DNA of 64,000 nt from Sulfurovum sp. (GTDB lineage Bacteria > Campylobacterota > Campylobacteria > Campylobacterales > Sulfurovaceae). Within the stretch, counting starts at the first letter, position 1, and every line of letters starts with the position of its first letter. Position numbers and translations under genes: made by a program. The stretch lies in contig JAUZSE010000006.1 of NCBI GenBank assembly GCA_030949725.1, forward strand, positions 62,001-126,000. The letters run 5' to 3'. Below, one piece after another: positions 8,308 to 20,208 of this stretch. The notes beneath the pieces are model-generated. The model was not told the origin of the DNA and did not search any database. It saw only the letters and a list, made by a program, of their open reading frames with translations.

Positions 8308-9168
8308 ATGAAACACCTATTTTATCTTCTCTTTACCATAACTTTCCTAGTTGCTCAAGAAAAGTCTTATCCTGATGGGCATGGGGGACGGATTGTTTTG
8401 CCTTATGGGGATCTTTCTTTTGCAGATAGGGTGGTCTCTTTTGACAAAAAATCTACCTATCAAACTAAAAATCATGAAGTGAACCGTTCTTTGGGTGTAG
8501 CAGATAGAAAAAGTTTGAGTTTGACTTGTGGTGGGGTTTTGGTATTGGCTTTTGAAGACAATGTATTGGTCGATATAGAGGGGAATGATTTACATGTATT
8601 TGAGAGAGGTCATAAAGTAGAAAAATCTTTTTTATCTATATCTGTTGACGGTAAAACATGGATAGAGATAGGTGAAGTTGAAGGTGGCATGGCTGAGGTA
8701 GATATATCAGCACATGTGAGTAAAAATGATAGCTTTTCTTTTGTCCGTTTAACAGATTTAAAATCTGCATGTAAAGGTCCTTATGCAGGGGCTGATATTG
8801 ATGCTGTAGCAGCCATAGGTTCGCAGATAAAACTTTCTTTGTCTAGTGCTGTATTGTTTGATTTGGATAGTTATATTCTTAAAAAAGAAGCACATCAAGT
8901 GATTCATACTCTCATAAAAAAATTAGACTATAAAGAGATGAAACTTAGTATAGAAGGACACACAGACAGCATAGGTACAAAGGCATACAACCAAATACTA
9001 TCACTGCAAAGAGCCAACGCGGTACGTCAGTATTTGGTTGAATATGAGCATTTTATTCTAAAAAATATGCGTATAGTGGGGCATGGAGAGTTAGTCCCTT
9101 TGCTAAAAAATACCAACGCAGAACAAAGAGCAAAAAATCGCCGTGTTGAGCTACTTTTTACACATTAA
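8308..9168 (+). CDS. OmpA-family outer-membrane/peptidoglycan-associated protein
   Basis: 286 residues with a signal peptide (MKHLFYLLFTITFLVAQ). Residues ~20-165 form a beta-rich domain that I do not recognise, containing SISVDGKTWIEIG. The C-terminal ~110 residues are a peptidoglycan-binding OmpA domain: SIEGHTDSIGTKAYNQ, SLQRANAVRQYL and AKNRRVELLF. It therefore probably anchors an envelope domain to the cell wall. It follows the accessory cluster by 75 bp with its own leader, so a link to that cluster is only positional. Confidence 0.8.
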   Translation: MKHLFYLLFTITFLVAQEKSYPDGHGGRIVLPYGDLSFADRVVSFDKKSTYQTKNHEVNRSLGVADRKSLSLTCGGVLVLAFEDNVLVDIEGNDLHVFERGHKVEKSFLSISVDGKTWIEIGEVEGGMAEVDISAHVSKNDSFSFVRLTDLKSACKGPYAGADIDAVAAIGSQIKLSLSSAVLFDLDSYILKKEAHQVIHTLIKKLDYKEMKLSIEGHTDSIGTKAYNQILSLQRANAVRQYLVEYEHFILKNMRIVGHGELVPLLKNTNAEQRAKNRRVELLFTH

Positions 9169-9181
9169 TATAAGGCAAGAG

Positions 9182-9972
9182 ATGAAAATAACAGAAGAAT
9201 TTATAGTATTAGGTTTACAAGATGGGGAGTTAAATAAGACTCAATTAGCACTTTTTGGAGAGGCGTTTCCACCTAGATTAGGATGGGAGGCTTACCTTTT
9301 AGGTAGGGAACTCTCTGTAGGTGATGCAAACCTCTTTCTTTTTTTACGTGGGAAGTTTCCTTTAACTGTACAGAAGCAAATCGTTAAAAACTATCAACTT
9401 GTGGCAGATTTTCATAAGAAGCAAAAAACTGTTCCAAGTAAAGAAAAAGAGGTAAAACCTCAAAGTACTTCAGACACCCTAAGCATTTATTGTGATGGTG
9501 CGTGTAAAGGAAACCCAGGTAAAGCAGGTAGTGGTTTGGCTCTGTACGATGGAAGTGATAGACCAACACTTTTGTATGGTCAATATACAGCCCATGGTAC
9601 AAACAATACAGCAGAACTTCATGCACTCTACAAAGCGTTACTTTTAGTAAAGACAGACCTCATACCAAAATATATTCTGATTCTAAGTATAGTATTGACT
9701 GTATCACGACATGGGCTTATGGTTGGAAAGCCAAAGGGTGGAGAAAGAAAGGCGGTGAGATTAAAAATCTAGAGCTTATAAAACTAGCACATGAACTCTA
9801 TGAAAGTATGAAAAATAGTGTAAGTATCAAGCATGTAAAAGCCCATTCAGGTATAGAGGGGAATGAATTAGCAGACCGTATGGCAGGTCAAGCCATTAGA
9901 GATAAGGTTGAGGGATATGCAGTCTATGAATATAGTGATGTAAATGCAGTTTTATCTCTGAGTGAAGGGTAA
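9182..9972 (+). CDS. rnhA: Ribonuclease HI with N-terminal extension (frameshifted)
   Basis: Degrades RNA in RNA-DNA hybrids. The catalytic motifs are present in order: CDGACKGNPGKAGSG (Asp), NNTAELHAL (Glu), SDSKYSIDCI (Asp) and HVKAHSGIEGNELADRMA (His, Asp). A single indel between about 9652 and 9675 separates the first two motifs from the last two. The first ~95 residues precede the RNase H fold and do not look like the usual hybrid-binding domain; they hold a helical GWEAYLLGRELSVGDANLFL segment and a Lys/Glu linker. ATG 9182 is preferred because AAGGCAAGAG precedes it. Confidence 0.8.
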
Positions 9973-10050
9973 ATAAACTATCTATAATACTCCCCAAAAC
10001 AACTTTTGGATATAATCACGACAATATATAGAATGTACAGGATATGAGAA

Positions 10051-12849
<2,799 letters not shown>

Positions 12850-12920
12850 GTCATTTTTATTGTTGTTGTGAGTCTTTATATTGGGCTTACTTCTCTTGGG
12901 GATGTAGACAATCAGTAGGG

Positions 12921-12936
12921 TGCGTTTCCCAACGCA
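12921..12936. repeat. Intergenic palindrome (dispersed family)
   Basis: Perfect 6-bp stem TGCGTT / AACGCA with a TCCC loop, preceded by GTAGGG. It lies in the 194-bp gap between guaB and metY. A related unit occurs at 37993-38022 and a weaker hairpin at 44135-44150. It has no T run, so it is not an obvious terminator. Confidence 0.5.
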
Positions 12937-13008
12937 TATTTGAACATCTTTATACAAATAACAGATAACTATTAGACTTCCATAACGTAACTACAAGCAC
13001 TCACAAGC

Positions 13009-13014
13009 TATAAT
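13009..13014 (+). promoter_or_regulatory. -10 promoter element of metY
   Basis: TATAAT 29 bp before the metY start, with AATAAGGA as ribosome-binding site. No attenuator or SAM-riboswitch structure is apparent in the 107-bp stretch upstream. Confidence 0.45.
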
Positions 13015-13043
13015 TTAAGAATATTATAAAATAAGGAAGCGTA

Positions 13044-14311
13044 ATGCACGAACAAACATTAGCGATACATGCAGGATACGAGAAAGACAATCAAAAAACA
13101 ATGAGTGTGCCTATTTATATGACAACAGCATATGATTTTGGAAGTGCTGATTTTGCTGCGAGTAGTTTTAACTTAGAACAAGGTACAGATAATGTCTATA
13201 CTAGAGTGGGTAATCCCACAACAGCAGTATTAGAAAGACGATTTGCAGAGATAGAAGGTGGAAGTGCTTCATTGGCAGTGGCAAGTGGTATGGCGGCTAT
13301 TTTTTATAGTATTTTAAATATTGCAGATAGTGGTGATAATATTGTCGTAGCAAATCAACTTTATGGAGGAACTGTTACTTTGTTTTCTCAAACACTAAAA
13401 AGATTGGGGATAGAAAGTAGGTTTTTCGATATAAACGATATTGACAAAATGAAAGACTTAATTGATGAAAATACAAAATGTATTTTCTTTGAAACCATTA
13501 CCAATCCTAGTATTGAGGTGCCTGATTTTGATGCAATTGTTAAAATAGCAGATAAAAATGGAGTATTAACCATCGTTGACAATACAGTAGCTACTCCCAT
13601 ACTTTGCCAACCTTTTCTTTTGGGCGTAGATGTGCTTGTGCATAGTGCGAGTAAATATATTACAGGACAAGGTAACGCCATTGGTGGATTGATTGTAGAA
13701 CGTAAAAATTTGTCTGAGAAAATAAAAGACAATAGCAGATACCCACATTTTAATGCACCTGAAACATCGTATCATGGATTGGTTTTTGCAGACTCTGTTG
13801 TTAGCAGTGTTTTGTTTACTTTTAGAGCAAGAATGATACTTTTAAGAGATACAGGTGCAGTGTTAAGTCCTCATAATAGTTGGTTGTTTATTCAAGGCTT
13901 AGAAACACTTTCTTTGAGAATGAAACAGCATACACAAAGTGCTTTAGCTATTGCAAAGTAGCTCCAATCACAGAAAATTGTAAAAAAGTAAACTATCCTC
14001 TCTTAGAAGAAGATAAAAGTTATGCAAATGCTTCTAAGTATTTAGCAAAAGGTGCAAGTGGCTTATTGAGTTTTGAAGTAGAAGATTATGCAAGAGCAAA
14101 AAAGATACTTGATAAAGTAGAAATTTTCTCAATCGTAGCAAATATTGGTGATAGTAAATCTATTATTAATCATTCTGCATCAACAACACATCAACAGTTA
14201 AGCAAAGAAGAGTTGACAAAAGCAGGTGTAAGTGAAGGTTTAATTAGATTGTCTGTAGGTCTTGAAGATACACAAGACCTTATAAATGATTTGACAAAAG
14301 CATTGGTATAA
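13044..14311 (+). CDS. metY: O-acetylhomoserine aminocarboxypropyltransferase (frameshifted)
   Basis: PLP enzyme that makes homocysteine from O-acetylhomoserine and sulfide. The N-terminal MHEQTLAIHAGYEKDNQKTM, VYTRVGNPTTAVLERR and SASKYITGQGNAIGG (PLP lysine) identify the Cys/Met metabolism PLP family; the long form with IHAGY fits MetY rather than MetB. One frame runs to 13961 and the C-terminal ~110 residues (KVNYPLL..., SIINHSASTTHQQL, LIRLSVGLED) continue in another; the break is at ~13955-13990. Together they give the normal ~425 aa. metX, which makes its substrate, follows. Confidence 0.9.
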
Positions 14312-14377
14312 TGTACCTCCAGTACAAAGTTTAAATATGATAAAATATTACAATTAAATCTAAACCTAAAGTACTTT

Positions 14378-15471
14378 ATGAAAATCGAAACTAAAACAGC
14401 ACAGTTCACGTCTCCTCTTTATCTTGAAAGTGGGCGTATCTTGGAACCGTATGAAATCACTTATGAGACTTATGGTGAATTAAATGAAGATAAATCCAAT
14501 GTTATTTTAGTTTGTCATGCACTTTCTGGTTCACATCATGCAGCTGGTGTGTATGAGGGAGAAAGAAAAGCAGGGTGGTGGGATGGTCTTATTGGTGATA
14601 GGAAAGCCATAGATACTACACAGTATTTTGTGATTAGTACCAATGTGATAGGCTCGTGTTTTGGTACTTCTGGTCCTATGAGCAACAATTATGCGACACA
14701 AGTACCCTATCGTCTAAAATTTCCCGTGGTTACTGTCAAAGATATGGTACATGCACAAATGCAACTACTCTCTCAACTTGGAATTTATCATCTTAGGGCT
14801 ATTATTGGTGGTTCTATGGGTGGGATGCAGGCGTTACAGTTTGCGGTGGATTACCCAAATTTGGCTGATAATATTATCTCTTTGGCTGCTACCTATGCTA
14901 CGCGTCCTTGGACTATGGCATTTAACAAGGTAGCTGTAGAGGCGATACGAAGAGATCCACGATTTGAGCATGGGAATTATGAAGTAGATGCTTTTAAAGA
15001 AGAAGGATTAGATGGTCTTGCCATAGGACGTATAGCAGGACATATTTCTTACCTTTCTCCAGACTCAATGGACGATAAGTTTGGACGAAATTATGTCAAT
15101 AACGATGGACTTTTTGAGCTTTTTGGACGTTATGAAGTGGAACGTTATATGGAGTACAATACCAATAACTTTTCACGTAACTTTGATCCACTGTCTTACC
15201 TTTATATAGTCAAAGCGATCAATACCTTTAATCTAAGTCGTGGTTATGACTCTTTAGAGGATGCTATATCACGGATCAAAGCTAAGGTGCATATGATAAG
15301 TTTTACCTCTGATTATTTGTTCTTTCCTTCTGAGATGGAGCATATCGCTAAAATGATGAAAGAAAATGGGCAAGTGCATACTTACCTAGAGGTTGAAAGC
15401 AACTATGGGCATGATGCTTTTTGGTTGAACTTGATAAATTTGAAGATAATATACGAAAGGTTTTACAATGA
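14378..15471 (+). CDS. metX: Homoserine O-acetyltransferase (frameshift near end)
   Basis: Alpha/beta-hydrolase that acetylates homoserine for methionine synthesis. The nucleophile elbow GGSMGGMQALQFA, the NVIGSCFGTSGP loop and the C-terminal YGHDAF histidine are present. In the uninterrupted frame it would run 16 bp further, but one missing T near 15418 (gctttttgg) explains this: restored, the protein ends ...VELDKFEDNIRKVLQ with TGA at 15469-15471, which overlaps the xseB start as ATGA. That is the normal MetX ending. It forms a methionine pair with metY. Confidence 0.92.
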
Positions 15472-15677
15472 AAGAACAGAGTTTTGAAGAAAAGTTAGAA
15501 CATTCAAAGGCACTTTTAGAAAAATTGATGAATCCTGAGATTACACTTGAGGAATCTGTAAAGCTTTATGAAGAGGGTTTAAAAAACATTAAAGAAGCAC
15601 AAACACTCATAGAAGAAGCCAAAACGAAAATCACAGTGATAGAACAAGCCAATCAAAATATAAGTGATACTCTCTAA
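15468..15677 (+). CDS. xseB: Exodeoxyribonuclease VII small subunit
   Basis: A 69-residue helical protein with the family pattern SFEEKLEHSKALLEKLMNPE followed by SVKLYEEGLKNI and AQTLIEEAKTKI. It binds XseA, which is not in this window, to form the single-strand exonuclease. It overlaps metX (ATGA) and abuts the next gene, so it lies in one operon. Confidence 0.9.
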   Translation: MKEQSFEEKLEHSKALLEKLMNPEITLEESVKLYEEGLKNIKEAQTLIEEAKTKITVIEQANQNISDTL

Positions 15678-16483
15678 TGTCACAACTGGTTGTAGCAGCA
15701 CTTCAATTACCAACATTGGGTATGAATGCTACAAGACTTGAATTTTATCTCAAGCAGGCAAAGCAAAGAAATGCAGATGTGATGCTTCTAGGTGAATATG
15801 TTTTAAATCACTTTTTCAAAGAGTTTGCTACGATGTCTCCTATTATGGTGAAAGAACAGAGTCGTAAACATATAGAACTTCTCAAAAATCTTGCGTTAAA
15901 ATATGACATTGTATTTATTGCTCCTATTATTATTACAAAAAAGATGGTTATTATAAAAGCATTGTGAAAATGACGGCTAAAAATGCAAGATATTATGAGC
16001 AACAAATTTTACTTCCTTATGCACATTGGAATGAAAAGAAATTTTTGCCAATAAGGTTGCTCCACTTAAAGATCCGATGACATTTAATATTAAAGGTTTT
16101 AAAGTGATGGTGATGGCTGGCTTTGAATTGCACTTTGATCCTTTTTGGCAAAGTGTAACGGATAAAAAATTGATTTGGTATTGCTGCCGACTGCCTCTAC
16201 CTTTGGTTCCCATAACCGTTGGAGAGAGATCATTAAGACAAAAGCGTTTTTACATGGATGCTATATACTTCGAGCCAACCGTTTGGGTGAGTACAGTGAT
16301 GATGAGGTCAGCTGGAAATTTTATGGTGACACGATGCTAGTCTCACCAGAAGGTGAAATAGAAATGATGCTTGAAGATAAAGAATCTATGTTGGTTGAGG
16401 TCATAGATAAAAGAGAAGTGCTAGAACATCGTAAAACATGGGGATTTGAAAGAGAACTGAAGTTAAGAGAGGATTTATCGTGA
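15677..16483 (+). CDS. Carbon-nitrogen hydrolase (nitrilase-like) protein lacking catalytic Cys (frameshifted)
   Basis: About 268 residues of the nitrilase fold. The first strand/helix pair (LVVAALQLPTLGMNATRLEF) and the Glu block (DVMLLGEYVL) are present. At the nucleophile position, where the family has C-Y/W-E-x-R-F, the sequence reads MVMAGFELHFDPFW: Gly replaces Cys. The end is intact (LVLLPTASTFGSHNRWREII, VSPEGEIEMML). At least three frame breaks occur (near 15945, 16040 and 16170), all reparable. xseB plus a nitrilase-like gene is a recurrent Campylobacterota pair. It may be a pseudoenzyme. Confidence 0.75.
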
Positions 16484-17154
16484 CACAAAGCGAATACTTT
16501 AACAGACAAATACAGTTATGGGGAGAGGGGACACAAAACTCTCTTCAAAGTAAAAAAATTGCGATTATTGGTGCAGGGGGTCTTGGTTCTACGCTTTCCA
16601 TGGCACTGGGTACCTCAGGGATAGGTGAGATTCATATCGTGGATTTTGATACGGTCTCTAATCATAATATACATAGACAGATAGCCTTTACGCTTGATGA
16701 TGAAGGAAAAAATAAAGCCAAAGCAATTACCGCACTGATAGAGTCTAAAAACCCTTTTGTGAAGGCTGTGGCTTTTAATATGGATTTTGAAGCCTTTAAA
16801 GAGATGGAAAACAGCTATGATCTCATACTTGATGCAACAGATAATCTGCCTGTAAGAGGGGAGATAGATGCTTATGCTAAAGAACATAAGACACCTTGGA
16901 TCTATGCTTCTGTAGAAGAATTTAATGGGCAGGTATGTTTTTTTGATGAAGCCAATTTTCAAGTTTTTAATATCTCTGATCATAAACCTGGAGGTATCAC
17001 AGCACCTATCGTGATGCACATAGGTTCTTTGCAAGCCAATCTAGCATTACGTTACCTTGCTGGACTTACTGTAAGTAAAGACAAACTTTATTATCTTTAT
17101 TTTAATGATGAAGGTGAGTTAATCACGCAAAAATTTGGAATGCCCAAAGTTTAG
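16480..17154 (+). CDS. ThiF/MoeB-family adenylyltransferase
   Basis: 224-residue E1-like protein. A GTG start overlaps the previous stop. The nucleotide-binding loop IAIIGAGGLGSTLSMAL, the acidic VDFDTV and the NIHRQIAF Arg are all present, then DLILDATDNLPVRGEID. It is shorter than MoeB or ThiF, and neither the two Zn-binding CxxC pairs nor a catalytic Cys loop is visible; the only Cys is in GQVCFFD. It would adenylate a ubiquitin-like partner (ThiS/MoaD type), or act as a reduced paralogue. No partner gene is nearby. Confidence 0.8.
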   Translation: MTQSEYFNRQIQLWGEGTQNSLQSKKIAIIGAGGLGSTLSMALGTSGIGEIHIVDFDTVSNHNIHRQIAFTLDDEGKNKAKAITALIESKNPFVKAVAFNMDFEAFKEMENSYDLILDATDNLPVRGEIDAYAKEHKTPWIYASVEEFNGQVCFFDEANFQVFNISDHKPGGITAPIVMHIGSLQANLALRYLAGLTVSKDKLYYLYFNDEGELITQKFGMPKV

Positions 17155-17206
17155 TGGGTGATTTTAATGGAACAGTGCTACAATAATAAAAATACAAGGA
17201 GATAGA

Positions 17207-17542
17207 ATGAAACTGAAAGTATTACTTTTTTCGGGAATGATATTATTTTTTACAGGATGTACACAAGAAACACAAAATAGTCTTAGCCGCTCACTACAGA
17301 ACTGGACAGGAACCAATGGTATTTTAGATATCTATGCAGGGGATAAACTGGTGCATAAATTTATCAATATAGATAAACTTTCTACAGCATTTGGCTCTAA
17401 TGATGGAAAACAAAGACCCTACCGTTATGGCTATGGTATTGACGATAGAAATTTTAACGGTATAAAAGACAAAGGTGAAAAGAAAGCCTATTTTGAGTTT
17501 TCTGATTATTCTACATCTTATATATTTTATGAAAGCAATTAA
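17207..17542 (+). CDS. Putative lipoprotein, uncharacterised
   Basis: 111 residues with a lipoprotein signal: MKLKVLLFSGMILFF then the lipobox FTGC. The mature part is polar and beta-rich with a repeat-free YRYGYGIDDRNFNGIKDKGE segment resembling an EF-hand-like Asp/Asn loop (DDRNFNGIKDKGE). It has AAGGAGA as ribosome-binding site and lies 13 bp before ridA. I do not recognise a family; an envelope location is likely. Confidence 0.65.
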   Translation: MKLKVLLFSGMILFFTGCTQETQNSLSRSLQNWTGTNGILDIYAGDKLVHKFINIDKLSTAFGSNDGKQRPYRYGYGIDDRNFNGIKDKGEKKAYFEFSDYSTSYIFYESN

Positions 17543-17555
17543 GGAGAATAGATAA

Positions 17556-17945
17556 ATGAAGTTTATTTCAACACAAGAGGCACCTCAAGCCATAGGACCC
17601 TATTCACAAGCAATCGAAGCCAATGGATTTATATATACGTCAGGACAGATTGCATTGACAGCTGAAGGCGTAATGGCAGCCGATGATGTAGAGAATCAGA
17701 CCCATCAAGTGATGAAAAATCTTTTTTATGTACTCAAAGCAGGAGGAGCACATTTTAATGATGTCATCAAAACGACGATCTTTTTAGCCGATATGGATGA
17801 CTTTGCTAAAGTAAACGTCATTTATGCACATTATTTTGGAGATCATAAACCTGTAAGAAGCACAGTAGCGGTAAAAACACTTCCCAAAAATGCGTTGGTA
17901 GAGATAGACTGTATCGCATTATCAGGTACAAATGCTCATTTTTAA
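17556..17945 (+). CDS. ridA: RidA-family enamine/imine deaminase
   Basis: 129 residues, the normal RidA length. The family signatures are present: EAPQAIGPYSQAIEANG at the N-terminus, IYTSGQIAL, the NQTHQVMKNLFYVLKAGG helix, VNVIYAHYF, and the C-terminal RSTVAVKTLPKNALVEIDCIA containing the substrate Arg. The enzyme hydrolyses reactive 2-aminoacrylate-type intermediates. The preceding AAGGAGAATAG is a good ribosome-binding site. Confidence 0.92.
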   Translation: MKFISTQEAPQAIGPYSQAIEANGFIYTSGQIALTAEGVMAADDVENQTHQVMKNLFYVLKAGGAHFNDVIKTTIFLADMDDFAKVNVIYAHYFGDHKPVRSTVAVKTLPKNALVEIDCIALSGTNAHF

Positions 17946-18000
17946 TAGAGAATATAGCAGATAGGGTAAAAGTTTAACAAATAATTAAAAGAACTTTGGG

Positions 18001-18006
18001 TATAAT
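18001..18006 (+). promoter_or_regulatory. -10 promoter element of rplU-rpmA
   Basis: TATAAT directly preceded by TTTGGG (extended -10 context), 42 bp before the rplU ATG. It would give one transcript for L21 and L27, ending at the hairpin at 18651-18680. Confidence 0.55.
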
Positions 18007-18047
18007 CTCAAACTTTTTAAAAAAACAATAGATATAAAGGGTTTGCA

Positions 18048-18353
18048 ATGTACGCAATCATTAAAGCAAGTGACCAACAATTCAAAGTTCAAGAGGGTGA
18101 TATTATCTGTTTTGATAATATGGATCTTGAGCCAAAAGCAGCTGTAGAATTCAAAGAAGTTCTAGCATTAGATAACGGTGAATTAACTGTAGGTACTCCA
18201 TTCGTAGAGGGTGCAGTAGTTAAAGGTGAAGTTATCAATGAAGGTAGAGATAAGAAAGTTATTATCTTTAAAAAGAGAAGAAGAAAAGATTCAAAACTCA
18301 AACGTGGTTTCAGAAGAAGCTTTACAAGAGTTAGAATTACTAAAATAGCGTAA
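18048..18353 (+). CDS. rplU: 50S ribosomal protein L21
   Basis: 101 residues. The conserved start [18 protein letters not shown] and the basic C-terminus ([20 protein letters not shown]) identify L21, which binds 23S rRNA. rpmA follows after 34 bp, the usual ribosomal pair. Frame intact. Confidence 0.97.
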   Translation: MYAIIKASDQQFKVQEGDIICFDNMDLEPKAAVEFKEVLALDNGELTVGTPFVEGAVVKGEVINEGRDKKVIIFKKRRRKDSKLKRGFRRSFTRVRITKIA

Positions 18354-18387
18354 GCAAAGAAAAATTAAAATATAGAAGGAGCATACT

Positions 18388-18642
18388 ATGGCACATAAGA
18401 AGGGACAAGGGTCCACTCAAAATAACCGTGATTCAGCTGGACGTCGTTTAGGCGTTAAAAAATTTGGTGGTGAAGTAGTTATCCCTGGTAACATTATCAT
18501 CAGACAAAGAGGAACAAAAGTACATCCTGGAAATGGTGTAGGAATGGGTAAAGATCATACTTTATTTGCATTGATAGAAGGTGTGGTTAAATTTGATAAC
18601 AGAACTGCTCGTCAGAAAAAAGTTTCAGTAGTACCTGCATAA
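18388..18642 (+). CDS. rpmA: 50S ribosomal protein L27
   Basis: 84 residues: [40 protein letters not shown] and [18 protein letters not shown] are diagnostic of L27, whose N-terminus reaches the peptidyl-transferase centre. There is no Firmicutes-type N-terminal prepeptide. AGAAGGAGC precedes the ATG. Confidence 0.97.
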   Translation: MAHKKGQGSTQNNRDSAGRRLGVKKFGGEVVIPGNIIIRQRGTKVHPGNGVGMGKDHTLFALIEGVVKFDNRTARQKKVSVVPA

Positions 18643-18650
18643 ATCTATCT

Positions 18651-18680
18651 AAGTCCGACTTTTTTCGGACTTCTTTCTCT
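18651..18680 (+). terminator. Rho-independent terminator after rpmA
   Basis: Perfect 8-bp stem AAGTCCGA / TCGGACTT around a CTTTTT loop, followed by CTTTCTCT. It starts 8 bp after the rpmA stop and separates this transcript from the convergent gene at 18685-19002. Confidence 0.75.
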
Positions 18681-18684
18681 GAAT

Positions 18685-19002
18685 TTATTCAGAAGAATTC
18701 TTCTCTATTTCTGTGTCAATTACCAATAAATGTTTACATCGGTTCCGTCCTAAAAACCAACCATCTTTATAGTCTTTATAATCATTAAAACGTGTATGTG
18801 ACTTCTTGTAGTTGCCTTTAGATGTTGTACAACCATCCCTAATACCTTTTTTGAAATTATAAGATAATTTTGTACCAAAGTAAACGCCACTATACCTATA
18901 ACCACTTTTAGGTTCAGTTACTTTTGCTGTGCCACAGGCTGTAAGATAAAATACGGTTGTACATCCTGTAATCCATAATAAAATATTTTTCTTTTGAAGC
19001 AT
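18685..19002 (-). CDS. Putative lipoprotein, uncharacterised
   Basis: 105 residues on the minus strand with a lipoprotein signal peptide ending LTAC. The mature part has regularly spaced aromatic, Gly and Cys residues (YNFKKGIRDGCTTSKGNY, then KDYKDGWFLGRNRC): two short Gly-x-Cys blocks that recall small periplasmic or surface lipoproteins. I do not recognise a named family. It converges on the rpmA terminator. Confidence 0.6.
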   Translation of the reverse strand: MLQKKNILLWITGCTTVFYLTACGTAKVTEPKSGYRYSGVYFGTKLSYNFKKGIRDGCTTSKGNYKKSHTRFNDYKDYKDGWFLGRNRCKHLLVIDTEIEKNSSE

Positions 19003-19058
19003 TGGTAGACCTTTTTATTTTAATCATTGAAGTATAGCGATTATTCGCCTAATTTAGC

Positions 19059-19064
19059 TATAAT
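19059..19064 (+). promoter_or_regulatory. -10 promoter element of obgE-proB
   Basis: TATAAT 28 bp before the obgE ATG in an AT-rich leader; AAGAGG is the ribosome-binding site. obgE and proB are adjacent, so both are probably served. Confidence 0.5.
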
Positions 19065-19092
19065 TTCACAATTATATATATAAGAGGTATAA

Positions 19093-20208
19093 ATGTTTGT
19101 AGATAGTGTAGAACTTATGATTAGTTCAGGTAAGGGTGGTGCAGGTTCAATCTCCTTTTGGACAGAAAAGTTTGTTGCAAAAGGTGGTCCTGATGGTGGA
19201 GATGGAGGTCGTGGTGGTGCTGTCTTTTTTAAAGTAGACAACAATACAGATACGCTCTCAGGATTTCGTGGACGTAACCATATAAAAGCTGAAAGTGGTC
19301 GTGCTGGTGAGGGACGTAAATGTTATGGGCGTAAAGGACAAGATACTACGATTGTTGTGCCTCCAGGTACCACGGTTGTAGATATGGAAACGGGTGAAGA
19401 ACTTTTTGACCTTATTGATGAAGGTGAAGTACTTTTATTTCTTGAAGGTGGTAAAGGTGGATTGGGAAATATGCACTTTAAATCTTCGAGTAACCAAAGA
19501 CCAACCTATGCACAGCCTGGATTACCAGGGATCACTATGCAGGTAAGACTTGAGATGAAACTCATCGCAGATGTAGGTCTTGTGGGATATCCGAATGTAG
19601 GAAAGTCCACTTTGATCTCTACGATTTCAAATGCAAGACCAGAAATTGCCAATTATGAATTTACGACACTGACACCTAAACTAGGTGTGGTACATATGGG
19701 AGAATATGAGTCCTACTTGATGGCAGATATCCCTGGTATCATTGAGGGTGCGAGTGATGGTAGAGGGTTGGGTTTAGAGTTTTTAAAACACATTGAACGT
19801 ACTAAGACACTTTTACTTTTGATTGACGCAGCCAACTATAGAGAGATGAAGTATCAATACGAAACGCTTCTTGTCGAATTGCAACGTTATTCTGAAACAT
19901 TGGCTACAAGAAAACATGCCATTGTTATCACTAAGATAGATGCTTTATCTCCAGATGAAGTAAATGTTTTAACAAAAACTTTTTTAGAAGACATAGACCT
20001 TGAAGCCAATAAGATCATGGATAAATACAAAGCCAATAGCAAATATGTGAGTTATGGTTTTGAGACAGACTTTGGTGTAGCCTTACCACAGGATAAACCA
20101 TTGTTTGTTTTACCTATCTCTTCGGTAGCACATATCAATACAGAAGTATTGCGTTATGCTTTAGGTGGATTTATCAAAAATGTAAAAGAAGAAAGTGAAG
20201 CTGAATAA
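19093..20208 (+). CDS. obgE: GTPase Obg (ribosome assembly / stress)
   Basis: 371 residues. The Gly-rich N-terminal Obg fold (ISSGKGGAGSISFW, GGPDGGDGGRGG) is followed from ~160 by the G domain: G1 GYPNVGKST, G3 DIPGIIEGAS and the NKxD-type TKID. Obg GTPases act in 50S maturation. The C-terminus is short and does not resemble the OCT domain. The frame is intact. obgE follows rplU-rpmA as in other Campylobacterota. Confidence 0.96.
   Translation: MFVDSVELMISSGKGGAGSISFWTEKFVAKGGPDGGDGGRGGAVFFKVDNNTDTLSGFRGRNHIKAESGRAGEGRKCYGRKGQDTTIVVPPGTTVVDMETGEELFDLIDEGEVLLFLEGGKGGLGNMHFKSSSNQRPTYAQPGLPGITMQVRLEMKLIADVGLVGYPNVGKSTLISTISNARPEIANYEFTTLTPKLGVVHMGEYESYLMADIPGIIEGASDGRGLGLEFLKHIERTKTLLLLIDAANYREMKYQYETLLVELQRYSETLATRKHAIVITKIDALSPDEVNVLTKTFLEDIDLEANKIMDKYKANSKYVSYGFETDFGVALPQDKPLFVLPISSVAHINTEVLRYALGGFIKNVKEESEAE

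Noticed and set aside
12850-13043. SAM or other riboswitch upstream of metY
   Set aside because: The 194-bp gap shows only one small palindrome and a promoter; no conserved riboswitch core was seen.
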